Part shown: positions 55,480 to 64,000 of the stretch, piece after piece | Layout: every line of letters starts with the position of its first letter | Numbering within the stretch: position 1 is the stretch's first letter | From: Vibrio lentus | GTDB lineage: Bacteria > Pseudomonadota > Gammaproteobacteria > Enterobacterales > Vibrionaceae | Length of the DNA stretch: 64,000 bases | Direction: 5' to 3' | NCBI RefSeq assembly: GCF_030409755.1 | Contig: NZ_JAUFQE010000002.1 | Span: 2,604,001-2,668,000, forward strand | Notes under the pieces: generated by a model | Told to the model about the DNA's origin: nothing | The model's input: only the letters and a program-made list of their open reading frames with translations | The model's database searches: none | Translations under genes and position numbers: made by a program

Positions 55480-56036
55480 TGACAAACACAGTAGAAACTT
55501 TATATGGCACAGCAGACGCAGCCGTATTCGAATTGGCAAAAGATATCAAACTACTGATTTGCGATGTTGATGGTGTATTCTCAGATGGTCGCATCTACAT
55601 GGGCAACAACGGCGAAGAACTGAAAACATTCCACACTCGTGATGGTTACGGCATTAAATCACTGATGAACGCAGGCATTGAAATCGCGATCATCACCGGT
55701 CGTAAATCTCAAATTGTTGAGAACCGTATGACGGCTCTTGGTATTAAACTTATCTACCAAGGTCAAGATGATAAAGTTAAAGCCTACCAAGATATTTGCG
55801 ATAAGCTTTCTGTAGACCCAATCAATACGGGTTACATCGGTGACGATCTGATCGATTGGCCAGTGATGGAAAAAGTTGGCTTGAAGGTATGTGTGGCAGA
55901 TGGTCACCCACTGCTTGCTAGACGAGCGAATTACGTAACAACCATTAAAGGTGGTCATGGTGCGGTGCGCGAAGTGTGCGACCTTATCCTACAAGCAAGA
56001 AATGAACTCGACATGCATAAAGGTTTAAGCATATGA
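55479..56036 (+). CDS. kdsC: Kdo-8-phosphate phosphatase
   Basis: KdsC removes phosphate from Kdo-8-phosphate. The 185-residue HAD-type enzyme has the catalytic aspartates D29 and D31 in ICDVDGVFSDG, plus ITGRKS and GDDLIDWPVM. It lies between kdsD (overlapping start) and lptC (overlapping end, 56033-56036), so the genes are tightly coupled. Confidence 0.95.
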   Translation: MTNTVETLYGTADAAVFELAKDIKLLICDVDGVFSDGRIYMGNNGEELKTFHTRDGYGIKSLMNAGIEIAIITGRKSQIVENRMTALGIKLIYQGQDDKVKAYQDICDKLSVDPINTGYIGDDLIDWPVMEKVGLKVCVADGHPLLARRANYVTTIKGGHGAVREVCDLILQARNELDMHKGLSI

Positions 56037-56596
56037 GTTTTACTCGTATTATCTATTTAATACTCATATTTATTGCTTCTTGGTCGACCTATTACTTGTT
56101 CGACAAAGAGCAGCAATCAACGATACAAGTAGCTCCAAATTTAGAGCTGCCGGCTTTTAGTGGCAAAAGTTTAGATAACATCAGTTATGACGAAAGCGGT
56201 ATTCGTAGCTACCAGGTTGAATCAACCTACTTGGAACACTACTCCGTTGTTGGTGATACACATTTTCAAAACCCGGTTCTCTCAGTTTTCCGTGAAGGAC
56301 ATACGATTGAATGGCAAGTGACCGCTGATCGCGCGATCATGGATGAAAATCAAGTCGTCACTTTTTATGATAACGTTGTAGCCAAGAACCTATTGCCAGA
56401 AGCGAGCTTCGATACCATGACAACTGATAAAATGGTTGTTGAGCTCACTAGCCGAGATTTTTATTCAGATACTCCGGTCCATATGATCGGTACATTTTTT
56501 GAAACTGAGGGACAAGCAATGAAGGGTAACTTCGGTACCAACAATGCAACCCTCTTTAATTCTGTTCAAGGTAGATATGAAACTCTTACCCCTTAG
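56033..56596 (+). CDS. lptC: LPS export protein LptC
   Basis: LptC is a bitopic inner-membrane protein that receives LPS from LptB2FG and passes it to LptA. The 187-residue protein has one N-terminal membrane segment (ILIFIASWSTYYLF). A jelly-roll periplasmic domain follows, with SYQVESTYLEHYS and VTFYDNVVAKNL. Its start overlaps the kdsC stop and its end overlaps the lptA start. Confidence 0.92.
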   Translation: MSFTRIIYLILIFIASWSTYYLFDKEQQSTIQVAPNLELPAFSGKSLDNISYDESGIRSYQVESTYLEHYSVVGDTHFQNPVLSVFREGHTIEWQVTADRAIMDENQVVTFYDNVVAKNLLPEASFDTMTTDKMVVELTSRDFYSDTPVHMIGTFFETEGQAMKGNFGTNNATLFNSVQGRYETLTP

Positions 56597-57071
56597 TTTA
56601 CTTGCTTTTGCCTTTGCTGCGCCGAGCGTATACGCCCTATCTTCGGATAGCGAGCAGCCTGTCTACATTGATTCAGACAGTCAGCAGCTGGATATGAAAA
56701 GCAACAAAGTCACATTCATCGGCGATGTTGTTCTTAAGCAGGGCAGCATCAATATCAATGCTGATAAAGTGATTGTTACTCGAAACGCAGTCAACGGTGA
56801 AATTGAAGAAATTCAAGGCTTCGGCAAGCCCGCAACCTTCTCTCAGCTTACTGACGACGGGAAGACACTCTACGGCGAAGCTGACGACTTACATTACCAG
56901 CTTGTTGCTGACAGATTGATCATGACTAAGAATGCAATGCTATCTCAAGATGGCAGCATCATTCGTGGTTCTAAAATCACTTACCAGATCGGCTCTCAAA
57001 AATTAGTCGCTGACAGTGGTGAGAACAAACGTGTATCAACGGTTTTACAACCTACTGAAGTGAACAAATAA
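56577..57071 (+). CDS. lptA: Periplasmic LPS bridge protein LptA
   Basis: LptA polymerises into the periplasmic bridge for LPS. The product is 164 residues from 56577. The signal peptide [20 protein letters not shown] is cleaved after residue 20, and the OstA-type fold contains [20 protein letters not shown] and [14 protein letters not shown]. The frame opens at 56544, but the inner ATG gives the proper signal peptide and AAGGTAGAT is close upstream. It overlaps the end of lptC by 20 bases. Confidence 0.93.
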   Translation: MKLLPLSLLAFAFAAPSVYALSSDSEQPVYIDSDSQQLDMKSNKVTFIGDVVLKQGSININADKVIVTRNAVNGEIEEIQGFGKPATFSQLTDDGKTLYGEADDLHYQLVADRLIMTKNAMLSQDGSIIRGSKITYQIGSQKLVADSGENKRVSTVLQPTEVNK

Positions 57072-57073
57072 TC

Positions 57074-57799
57074 ATGGCAGTACTTACAGCAAAGAACCTA
57101 GCGAAAACATACAGCAAGCGTAAAGTCGTGACCGACGTAAGCTTACAGGTAGAGTCAGGCCAGATCGTAGGATTACTTGGGCCCAACGGCGCAGGTAAAA
57201 CCACATCTTTCTATATGATTGTTGGCTTAGTTGCGCGTGATGAAGGCACTATCAGCATTGATGACCTCGATATCAGTATCTTGCCAATGCACAGTCGTTC
57301 ACGCCTTGGTATTGGTTACCTGCCTCAAGAAGCGTCGATTTTCCGTAAGTTGTCAGTTGAGAATAACATCATGGCCGTTTTACAAACGCGTGATGAGCTG
57401 ACTCACGAACAGCGTCAGGATAAGCTAGAAGACCTGCTTGAAGAGTTCCATATCCAACATATCCGAACCAGTAATGGTATGGCTCTGTCGGGTGGTGAGC
57501 GCCGTCGTGTTGAGATTGCCCGCGCACTGGCAGCCAATCCTCAGTTTATTCTATTGGATGAACCGTTTGCTGGTGTTGACCCAATCTCGGTTATTGATAT
57601 CAAGAAAATCATCGTTCACCTACGCGATCGCGGCTTAGGCGTTTTGATTACCGACCACAACGTTCGCGAAACATTGGACGTGTGTGAAAAAGCTTACATT
57701 GTGAGTCAAGGACACCTGATTGCAGAGGGTACTCCTGAAGATGTTCTCAATAACGAACAAGTTAAACAAGTTTATCTAGGCGAACAATTCCGTCTATGA
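57074..57799 (+). CDS. lptB: LPS export ABC transporter ATP-binding protein LptB
   Basis: LptB is the ATPase of LptB2FG. The 241-residue protein has Walker A GPNGAGKT at 36-43, signature [16 protein letters not shown] (about 138-153), Walker [13 protein letters not shown] and the H-loop [11 protein letters not shown]. It starts 2 bases after lptA. Its partners LptF and LptG are encoded at 30-32 kb. Confidence 0.96.
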   Translation: MAVLTAKNLAKTYSKRKVVTDVSLQVESGQIVGLLGPNGAGKTTSFYMIVGLVARDEGTISIDDLDISILPMHSRSRLGIGYLPQEASIFRKLSVENNIMAVLQTRDELTHEQRQDKLEDLLEEFHIQHIRTSNGMALSGGERRRVEIARALAANPQFILLDEPFAGVDPISVIDIKKIIVHLRDRGLGVLITDHNVRETLDVCEKAYIVSQGHLIAEGTPEDVLNNEQVKQVYLGEQFRL

Positions 57800-57853
57800 T
57801 TATATAGAGAGTATCGAGAGTTCTTAGAATAATAACTAGGTAAGTACCACTGA

Positions 57854-59314
57854 ATGAAACCCTCATTACAACTTAAGCTAGGCCAACAGTTAGCAATGAC
57901 TCCTCAATTGCAGCAAGCGATCCGTTTGTTGCAATTGTCTACATTAGATTTGCAGCAAGAGATTCAAGAAGCACTAGAATCCAACCCACTACTCGATGTC
58001 GAAGAAGGCAATGAAGAAACGCCTACATCAGAAGAGAAACCTAGCAGTGACGAGAAAGAAACAGTTGAAACCGCAGAACCGGACTTACCTGATAGCTCCG
58101 AATTAATCGAAAAATCAGAGATTGGCAACGAACTAGAAATCGATACCACTTGGGAAGACGTTTATAGCGCAAATACCGGAAATACGGGTATTGCCATTGA
58201 CGACGATATGCCCGTCTATCAAGGTGAAACAACTCAAAGCCTACACGACTACCTACTTTGGCAACTCGACCTAACACCATTCTCTGAAACTGACAGAAGC
58301 ATTGCTTTCGCGCTGATTGATGCCATTGATGACTATGGCTACCTCACCGTATCTTGTGAAGACATCCTTGAAAACTTCGATAGCGAAGAAGTAGAGCTTG
58401 ATGAGATTGAAGCCGTCCGCAAGCGAGTTCAGCAATTTGACCCACTCGGTGTTTGTTCAGTGAACCTACAAGATTGTTTGTTACTGCAACTGGCAACGTT
58501 CCCTCAAGACACGCCTTGGCTCAACGAAGCTAAGTTAGTACTTACTAGCCATATCGATCAACTCGGTAATCGTGATTACAAACTGGTCATCAAAGAGACT
58601 AAGTTGAAAGAAGCAGAGCTACGTGAAGTTTTGCAGCTCATTCAACAACTGGACCCTCGTCCTGGCAGTAAGATAACCCCAGACGAAACTGAATATGTCG
58701 TTCCCGACGTATCAGTATTCAAAGATCTGGGTAAATGGTTAGTGACCATTAATCCCGACAGCGTGCCTAAACTAAAAGTAAATCAGCAATACGCTGACTT
58801 AGGTAGCAAAGGTAATAGCGCCGATAACCAATACATCCGCTCAAATTTGCAAGAAGCGAAATGGTTAATTAAGAGCCTAGAAAGCCGAAATGAGACGCTA
58901 CTCAAAGTTGCACGATGTATTGTTGAACATCAACGCGGTTTCTTCGAACATGGCGCAGAAGCCATGAAGCCGATGGTACTGAATGATGTGGCTTTAGCCG
59001 TCGACATGCACGAGTCGACTATTTCTCGTGTAACGACTCAGAAATTCATGCACACCCCTCGTGGCATATTTGAACTCAAATACTTTTTCTCTAGCCATGT
59101 CAGTACTGACAATGGCGGTGAATGTTCATCGACAGCAATTCGCGCGCTCATTAAGAAGCTTGTCGCGGCTGAAAATACCGCTAAACCTCTCAGTGATAGT
59201 AAGATTGCTGCTTTACTGGCTGACCAAGGAATTCAGGTAGCTAGACGTACGATAGCGAAATACCGTGAGTCTCTGGGCATTGCCCCATCGAGTCAGCGTA
59301 AACGTCTGCTGTAG
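57854..59314 (+). CDS. rpoN: RNA polymerase sigma-54 factor
   Basis: RpoN directs RNA polymerase to -24/-12 promoters, with activation by enhancer-binding proteins. In Vibrio it controls nitrogen use, flagella and luminescence. The 486 residues include the glutamine-rich region I ([20 protein letters not shown]), an acidic region II (about 55-125), the core-binding domain, a helix-turn-helix near 370-390 and the RpoN box [15 protein letters not shown]. It lies 54 bases after lptB; the downstream hpf-ptsN-rapZ-npr order is conserved. Confidence 0.96.
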   Translation: MKPSLQLKLGQQLAMTPQLQQAIRLLQLSTLDLQQEIQEALESNPLLDVEEGNEETPTSEEKPSSDEKETVETAEPDLPDSSELIEKSEIGNELEIDTTWEDVYSANTGNTGIAIDDDMPVYQGETTQSLHDYLLWQLDLTPFSETDRSIAFALIDAIDDYGYLTVSCEDILENFDSEEVELDEIEAVRKRVQQFDPLGVCSVNLQDCLLLQLATFPQDTPWLNEAKLVLTSHIDQLGNRDYKLVIKETKLKEAELREVLQLIQQLDPRPGSKITPDETEYVVPDVSVFKDLGKWLVTINPDSVPKLKVNQQYADLGSKGNSADNQYIRSNLQEAKWLIKSLESRNETLLKVARCIVEHQRGFFEHGAEAMKPMVLNDVALAVDMHESTISRVTTQKFMHTPRGIFELKYFFSSHVSTDNGGECSSTAIRALIKKLVAAENTAKPLSDSKIAALLADQGIQVARRTIAKYRESLGIAPSSQRKRLL

Positions 59315-59371
59315 CTTATTTAGTTAGCTATTTAAGTGATATATCAGGCAACCAACTGAAAAGGAAAGTCT

Positions 59372-59659
59372 ATGCAAATCAATATTCAAGGCCATCACGT
59401 TGATCTTACCGATTCAATGCAAGACTATGTTCACACCAAATTCGACAAACTTGAACGCTTTTTTGACCATATCAATAGTATTCAAGTTGTTTTAAAAGTT
59501 GAGAAAATCAATCAGATTGCAGAAGCGACCCTTCATATAAATCAAGGCGAAATTCATGCAGCAGCAACAGATGAAAGTATGTATGCTGCGATTGATTCAT
59601 TGGTTGATAAACTCGTTCGCCAACTCAACAAACACAAAGAAAAGCTAAGTAGTCACTAA
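59372..59659 (+). CDS. hpf: Ribosome hibernation promoting factor (short form)
   Basis: HPF binds the 30S subunit and helps form inactive 100S ribosomes in stationary phase. The 95-residue protein matches the short-form family, with MQINIQGHHVDLTDSMQDYV and DKLVRQLNKHKEKLSSH. An AAAAGGAAAG site precedes the ATG. ptsN starts one base after its stop. Confidence 0.95.
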   Translation: MQINIQGHHVDLTDSMQDYVHTKFDKLERFFDHINSIQVVLKVEKINQIAEATLHINQGEIHAAATDESMYAAIDSLVDKLVRQLNKHKEKLSSH

Positions 59660-59660
59660 C

Positions 59661-60122
59661 ATGCAATTAAGCGAAGTACTTTCATTGGACTGCACCAAAA
59701 GTGCTGTCCAATGCACAAGCAAAAAAAGAGCCCTTGAGCTCATCAGTCAAATCGCCGCTGAAAGCTGCGGTCAAGATTCAACAGAACTGTTTGAGTGCAT
59801 GTTGAGCCGTGAAAAGATGGGCAGTACTGGCATCGGCAATGGCATCGCTATTCCGCATGCTCGTATGAATGTCAGTGATAAAGCGATTGCTGTATTACTG
59901 CAATGCCAAGAACCCATCGAATTTGATGCGATTGATAACCGTCCTGTCGACCTATTATTTGCTCTGCTTGTTCCTAGTGAACAATGTAAAGAACATCTAA
60001 AAACCCTTTCTTGTATGGCAGAACGACTTAACGATAAGCAGACCCTTAAACAGTTGCGTAATGCTCAGAGTGATCAAGAGCTTTACGACATCATGATTCA
60101 AGTGCCAACTTGCGAGCAATAG
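59661..60122 (+). CDS. ptsN: PTS IIA-like nitrogen regulatory protein
   Basis: PtsN (EIIA-Ntr) receives phosphate from NPr and signals to potassium transport and nitrogen control. The 153-residue protein has the phosphorylated histidine H66 in [11 protein letters not shown]. It is shorter than the E. coli protein by about ten residues but has the complete domain. It is sandwiched between hpf and rapZ with one-base gaps. Confidence 0.94.
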   Translation: MQLSEVLSLDCTKSAVQCTSKKRALELISQIAAESCGQDSTELFECMLSREKMGSTGIGNGIAIPHARMNVSDKAIAVLLQCQEPIEFDAIDNRPVDLLFALLVPSEQCKEHLKTLSCMAERLNDKQTLKQLRNAQSDQELYDIMIQVPTCEQ

Positions 60123-60123
60123 C

Positions 60124-60993
60124 ATGCGATTAATCGTTGTTAGTGGCCAATCTGGGGCCGGTAAAAGTGTTGCGCTACGAGTCCTTGAAGACTTGGGGTA
60201 TTACTGTGTTGATAACCTACCAGTAAATCTACTCAGCGACTTTGTCGAATCAGTTCGCGAAATCAATCAGAACGTTGCTGTCAGCATTGATATCCGTAAC
60301 CTGCCGAAAGAGCCGAAGTTAGTCACAGATACGCTAGAACAGCTAGAATCTGCAACCGACATCGACGTCAATGTGCTGTTCCTAGATGCGAGCAAGCAGA
60401 CGCTACTGAAACGCTACAGCGAAACACGCCGAATCCACCCTCTTTCGATTGGCCAAGACAAGTTATCACTTGAACAAGCTATCGACTTAGAGAAAACCCT
60501 TCTGACACCTCTCGCAGAGCAAGCTTGCATCGTCATTGATAGCAGTGACTGCAATCTTTACGAGTTAAGTGAAAAGGTTCGATTTAAAGTTGAAGGAAAA
60601 GAGAAGCAAGAGTTAATCATTGTCTTTCAATCTTTCGGTTTTAAATATGGTCTACCCAGTGACGCTGACTATGTGTTTGATGTTCGTTTCTTGCCAAACC
60701 CTCACTGGGAGCCGGCGCTTCGACCATTGACTGGGCTTGATGCGCCTATCCATTCTTTTCTAGAAAAACACTCTGAAGTGCTTGAACTCAAACAGCAGAT
60801 CCAAGGCTTTGTTGAGCAGTGGTTACCGATGTTAGAGAAGAACAATCGCAGCTACCTAACGGTCGCGATTGGTTGTACCGGTGGCAAACATCGCTCAGTG
60901 TATTTAACGCAGAAAATTGGTGAGTACTTCGACCAACTTGGACACCAAGTTCAAATTAGACACGCCTCCCTAGAGAAACAACAGCAGGTTTAA
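60124..60993 (+). CDS. rapZ: RNase adapter RapZ
   Basis: RapZ in E. coli binds GlmZ/GlmY small RNAs and delivers GlmZ to RNase E, controlling glmS. The 289-residue protein has Walker A GQSGAGKS at 8-15 and the C-terminal [12 protein letters not shown] region used for RNA binding. The RNA-binding domain is complete, so it probably works as in enterobacteria. npr follows 2 bases downstream. Confidence 0.95.
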   Translation: MRLIVVSGQSGAGKSVALRVLEDLGYYCVDNLPVNLLSDFVESVREINQNVAVSIDIRNLPKEPKLVTDTLEQLESATDIDVNVLFLDASKQTLLKRYSETRRIHPLSIGQDKLSLEQAIDLEKTLLTPLAEQACIVIDSSDCNLYELSEKVRFKVEGKEKQELIIVFQSFGFKYGLPSDADYVFDVRFLPNPHWEPALRPLTGLDAPIHSFLEKHSEVLELKQQIQGFVEQWLPMLEKNNRSYLTVAIGCTGGKHRSVYLTQKIGEYFDQLGHQVQIRHASLEKQQQV

Positions 60994-60995
60994 CC

Positions 60996-61271
60996 ATGGA
61001 ATTAACTCGAACTGTACTGATCCAAAATCGTTTGGGTCTTCATGCTAGAGCGGCGGTAAAGTTAGTTGAACTCGCACAAAGCTTTGATGCCACTATCACT
61101 ATCCACAGTGAAGAAGACAAAGTCGCGACAGCTGACAGTGTTATGGGGCTTCTCATGCTGGAATCAGCGCAAGGCCAACATATCACCATTCAAGCCGCGG
61201 GTACTGATTCGCAACAAGCCTTGGATGCTGTCTGCCATTTAATTGAAGACAAGTTTGATGAGGGCGAGTAG
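60996..61271 (+). CDS. npr: Phosphocarrier protein NPr
   Basis: NPr is the HPr-like phosphocarrier of the nitrogen PTS. The 91-residue protein has the phospho-histidine H16 in [15 protein letters not shown]. It is encoded 2 bases after rapZ, as in E. coli. A short hairpin without a T run lies at 61300-61319. Confidence 0.94.
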   Translation: MELTRTVLIQNRLGLHARAAVKLVELAQSFDATITIHSEEDKVATADSVMGLLMLESAQGQHITIQAAGTDSQQALDAVCHLIEDKFDEGE

Positions 61272-61299
61272 CTCAAAGCACTGCTCTAAATACCCAATA

Positions 61300-61319
61300 G
61301 TCCGGAGCAACTTCCGGAC
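61300..61319. other. Inverted repeat between npr and mgtE
   Basis: GTCCGGA and TCCGGAC are 7-bp perfect arms around a 6-base loop. No T run follows, so it is not a standard terminator. Confidence 0.45.
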
Positions 61320-61419
61320 ACGATTAAATCTTAGTTCTAACTAAGTTTATGATTTAAATAAGCCCCAGAATTAAGTTACTATTCCAAGCATTGTTAGAAT
61401 AATGAGATAGGAGGAAAAT

Positions 61420-62775
61420 ATGGCAGAGCAATTAGAATTCGACCAAGCTCACCAAACCCTCCAAGAAGTCAGCGAAGCCCTAGAAAACGGCCGATTTGTT
61501 CACGTACGCCGACTACTTCAGGACATGGAGCCTGAAGATATTGCACACCTTTTAGAAGCCTCCCCTCGCAAAAGTCGTGATGTACTCTGGCAACTCACCG
61601 ATCCTGAAGACTACGGTGAAATTCTTGATGAGCTAAACGAAGACGTCAAAGATGCTCTTGTGTCGAAAATGGCACCAGAAACCTTGGCAGAAGCAACCGA
61701 AGGTATGGAGACCGATGACGTCGCGTACGTACTTCGAAGCCTACCCGACGATGTTTCTCGCGAAGTCCTTTCTCAAATGGACTCCGTTGATCGTGCCTTA
61801 GTTGAAACAGCACTATCGTACCCAGAAGATTCAGCGGGTGCGTTAATGAACACCGACGTAATCACGATCCGTGGTGATGTCGATGTTGAGGTCGTCCTGC
61901 GTTATTTACGTATGCGTGGTGAATTACCAGACGCTACCGATGCATTGTATGTTATTGACGACGACGAACGCCTGATAGGTAACCTATCGCTCAGCACACT
62001 GATTACGACGCAACCCGATGTTGCGGTTTCCGAAGTGATGGAAGATGCAGACGAAGCTATCGCGGTTGAAACCAGTGCCTCTGATATCACCAGTCTATTC
62101 GAACGTCGTAACTGGGTGTCAGCTCCTGTTGTCGATGTAAATCAACATCTTGTCGGTCGTATCACGATCGATGATGTGGTTGATGTCATTCGTGAGGATG
62201 CCGAACACTCGATGATGAGCATGGCGGGTATGGACGATGACGAAGATACCTTCGCTCCGGTCGTAAAATCCGCACGTCGTCGTAGTGTCTGGTTAGGCGC
62301 AAATGTTTTAGCAGCACTCGCCGCAGCGTCTGTGTCTAACATGTTTGAAGCGACACTGAATGAGATGGCAGCCATCGCTGTTTTGATGACCATCGTACCG
62401 TCCATGGGCGGTGTTGCTGGTAACCAAACCGTCGCTCTGGTCATTCGTGGTTTAGCACTTGGTCACATCGGTGACAGTAACAAACGCGAACTACTACTCA
62501 AAGAAGCCTCTATCGGCTTCCTTAACGGCATTCTATGGGCCGTTATCATTGGCGGTATAGTCGTAGCTTGGAAAGGCAATTGGATCTTGGGAGGCATTAT
62601 CTCAGCAGCGATGATGACGAACTTGATTGTCGCAGGTATTGCAGGTGTAACCATTCCAGTGATGCTGAAGAAGATGAATATCGACCCAGCCCTTGCTGGC
62701 GGTATGGCATTGACCACTGTAACCGATGTTATTGGCCTATCGGTGTTCTTAGGCTTAGCGACCATACTGATCTAG
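61420..62775 (+). CDS. mgtE: Magnesium transporter MgtE
   Basis: MgtE is a dimeric magnesium channel. The 451-residue protein has an N domain (about 1-130) containing VRRLLQDMEPEDIAHLLE. A CBS pair (about 135-255) follows with SAGALMNTDVITI and VGRITIDDVVDVIREDA. The pore with five membrane segments (about 285-451) includes PSMGGVAGNQTVALVIRG and the TTVTDVIGLSVFLG end. AGGAGGAAAAT gives a very strong ribosome site. It is separated from npr by about 150 bases and ends the plus-strand cluster. Confidence 0.95.
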   Translation: MAEQLEFDQAHQTLQEVSEALENGRFVHVRRLLQDMEPEDIAHLLEASPRKSRDVLWQLTDPEDYGEILDELNEDVKDALVSKMAPETLAEATEGMETDDVAYVLRSLPDDVSREVLSQMDSVDRALVETALSYPEDSAGALMNTDVITIRGDVDVEVVLRYLRMRGELPDATDALYVIDDDERLIGNLSLSTLITTQPDVAVSEVMEDADEAIAVETSASDITSLFERRNWVSAPVVDVNQHLVGRITIDDVVDVIREDAEHSMMSMAGMDDDEDTFAPVVKSARRRSVWLGANVLAALAAASVSNMFEATLNEMAAIAVLMTIVPSMGGVAGNQTVALVIRGLALGHIGDSNKRELLLKEASIGFLNGILWAVIIGGIVVAWKGNWILGGIISAAMMTNLIVAGIAGVTIPVMLKKMNIDPALAGGMALTTVTDVIGLSVFLGLATILI

Positions 62776-62811
62776 TTAGCAAAAGCAGCTAGCCAACTTT
62801 TGGCGAAAAAC

Positions 62812-62838
62812 AAAAAGGGAGCTATCAGCTCCCTTTTT
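62812..62838. terminator. Bidirectional terminator between mgtE and pmbA
   Basis: The arms AAAAAGGGAGCT and AGCTCCCTTTTT pair around ATC and lie between convergent genes. Confidence 0.9.
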
Positions 62839-62864
62839 AATTCATCAGATTAGCTTTAATTGAA

Positions 62865-64000
62865 TTACTCGCCTGCGACTTTCATCGACTCAAGCAAGAT
62901 AGAACCGGTTTGAATTTGCGAACGCGTTTCAACGTCGTTACCTACCGCTACAATCTGAGTGAACATGTCTTTTAGATTGCCCGCGATCGTCACTTCCGAC
63001 ACTGGGTATTGGATCTCTCCATTCTCAACCCAGAAACCTGCTGCGCCACGAGAGTAATCACCAGTCACGGTATTCACACCTTGCCCCATCACTTCAGTCA
63101 CAAGGAAACCTGTGCCTAATTCTTTTAGCATTTGCTCAAAGTTTTGACCGGTAGATTTAACGAACCAGTTATGGATACCACCCGCATGACCTGTCGGTGT
63201 CATTTCCATCTTACGAGCAGCATAGCTAGTCAGAAGGTAAGTTGCTAACACACCATCCGTGATAATTTCACGATCTTGAGTGTAAACACCTTCGCTGTCG
63301 AACGGACTTGAAGCCAAACCACGTAAGATATGCGGACGCTCAGAGATATTGAACCAATCTGGTAGGATTTTCTGACCTAGGTGATCCAGTAAGAACGAAG
63401 ACTTGCGGTAAAGGTTGCCACCGCTAATTGCCATCACAAGGTGGCCAATTAGTCCTGTAGCGACGTCGTTAGCGAACATGATTGGGTATTGACCTGTTGG
63501 AAGCTTCTTCGCATCCAAACGGCTTACAGTCTTTTCTGCGGCTTCTTGACCAACACGCTCAGGCGTCCAAAGCTCATCACGGTGACGTGCAACGGTGTAG
63601 CTGTAATCACGTTCCATTTCGCCATTAGCACCTTCACCAATCACACAACAGCTTGTGCTATGACGGCTTGATGCGAAGCTGGCTAGTAAACCGTGGCTAT
63701 TACCATAAACCTTAACGCCATAATGGCTGTCGTAGCTTGCGCCATCACTTTGTTTGATCTTGTCGCTGTACGCGAGTGCTTGTCTTTCGGCAGCAATCGC
63801 AATCTCAGCGGCATAGTCAGGGTTCGGCTCATCAGGGTGAAAAAGATCCAAATCAGGAATTTCTTTCACCATATATTCTTTAGGTGCTGGACCTGCAAAC
63901 GGGTCTTCAGAAGTGTATTGAGCAATATCAAGCGCGGCTGCGACGGTTTGAGCAATCGCCTTCTCGCTCAGATCAGATGTAGATGCGCTGCCTTTCTTCT
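62865..64000 (-). CDS. pmbA: Metalloprotease PmbA/TldE, 5' part missing at window edge
   Basis: PmbA (TldE) works with TldD to mature peptides such as microcin B17 and to process CcdA. The frame continues from the stop at 62865 to the window end without interruption; the segment upstream of 63872 reads ...[20 protein letters not shown] in frame, so the ATG at 63872 is internal. Visible motifs are [32 protein letters not shown] and [19 protein letters not shown]. About 378 residues are in the window, and the full family length is about 447. Confidence 0.94.
   Translation of the reverse strand, partial: KKGSASTSDLSEKAIAQTVAAALDIAQYTSEDPFAGPAPKEYMVKEIPDLDLFHPDEPNPDYAAEIAIAAERQALAYSDKIKQSDGASYDSHYGVKVYGNSHGLLASFASSRHSTSCCVIGEGANGEMERDYSYTVARHRDELWTPERVGQEAAEKTVSRLDAKKLPTGQYPIMFANDVATGLIGHLVMAISGGNLYRKSSFLLDHLGQKILPDWFNISERPHILRGLASSPFDSEGVYTQDREIITDGVLATYLLTSYAARKMEMTPTGHAGGIHNWFVKSTGQNFEQMLKELGTGFLVTEVMGQGVNTVTGDYSRGAAGFWVENGEIQYPVSEVTIAGNLKDMFTQIVAVGNDVETRSQIQTGSILLESMKVAGE

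Overview
The window looks like a stretch of the main chromosome of a Vibrio, possibly of the Splendidus clade. I infer this from the 16S/23S sequences, the gene order and the protein sequences; I could not run a database search. Almost all of it is conserved gammaproteobacterial core genome. I see no prophage, plasmid, intact insertion sequence, CRISPR array or defence island, and I found no convincing new multi-gene system. The points of interest are at RNA and regulatory level.

Layout. (1) 1-9.8 kb: start of pilT (minus), then yggS, proC, yggT, yggU, a DUF4426 gene, rdgB and hemW on plus. glsB and trmB are on minus, and mutY, yggX and mltC on plus. A perfect 8 x 7 bp tandem repeat follows hemW. 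(2) 9.9-13.5 kb: two related tRNA arrays (Phe/Thr/Asn, 7 + 5 genes), each with a strong promoter and a terminator, separated by one chemoreceptor gene. (3) 13.5-15.5 kb: one small membrane-protein gene and about 1.3 kb of apparently decayed DNA. (4) 15.5-27.0 kb: two rRNA operons in direct tandem, both read leftwards. The downstream one has tRNA-Ile and tRNA-Ala in its spacer and ends 5S, tRNA-Thr(GGT), 5S, tRNA-Asp. The upstream one has no tRNA in its spacer. (5) 27-30 kb: an HD-GYP gene, a VOC gene, tRNA-Leu(CAA) with decayed copies, and an RDD gene. (6) 30-42.5 kb: lptG/lptF divergent from pepA, holC and valS; an M48 protease/YjgN pair; a MarR-GNAT fusion; an orphan glycosidase-like binding domain; rraB. 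(7) 43-47.7 kb: arcA, argF, pyrL-pyrB-pyrI, ridA, covering arginine breakdown and carbamoyl-phosphate use. (8) 47.8-64 kb: plsC, then murA-ibaG-mlaBCDEF on minus. Divergently lie yrbG-kdsD-kdsC-lptC-lptA-lptB-rpoN-hpf-ptsN-rapZ-npr and mgtE, and finally pmbA (cut by the window edge).

How the genes work together. The right part is an envelope block. It makes the peptidoglycan precursor (MurA), phospholipid (PlsC) and Kdo for LPS (KdsD/KdsC). It exports LPS with LptB, LptC and LptA here and LptF and LptG at 30-32 kb, and keeps outer-membrane asymmetry with MlaBCDEF. It runs into the nitrogen/RapZ regulatory genes. The arcA-argF-pyrBI block joins arginine deimination, the ornithine/citrulline/carbamoyl-phosphate reaction and the first pyrimidine step. 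It carries ArgR-like boxes and a pyrimidine attenuator. Where two starts were possible I chose the one with a Shine-Dalgarno sequence and the usual family length.
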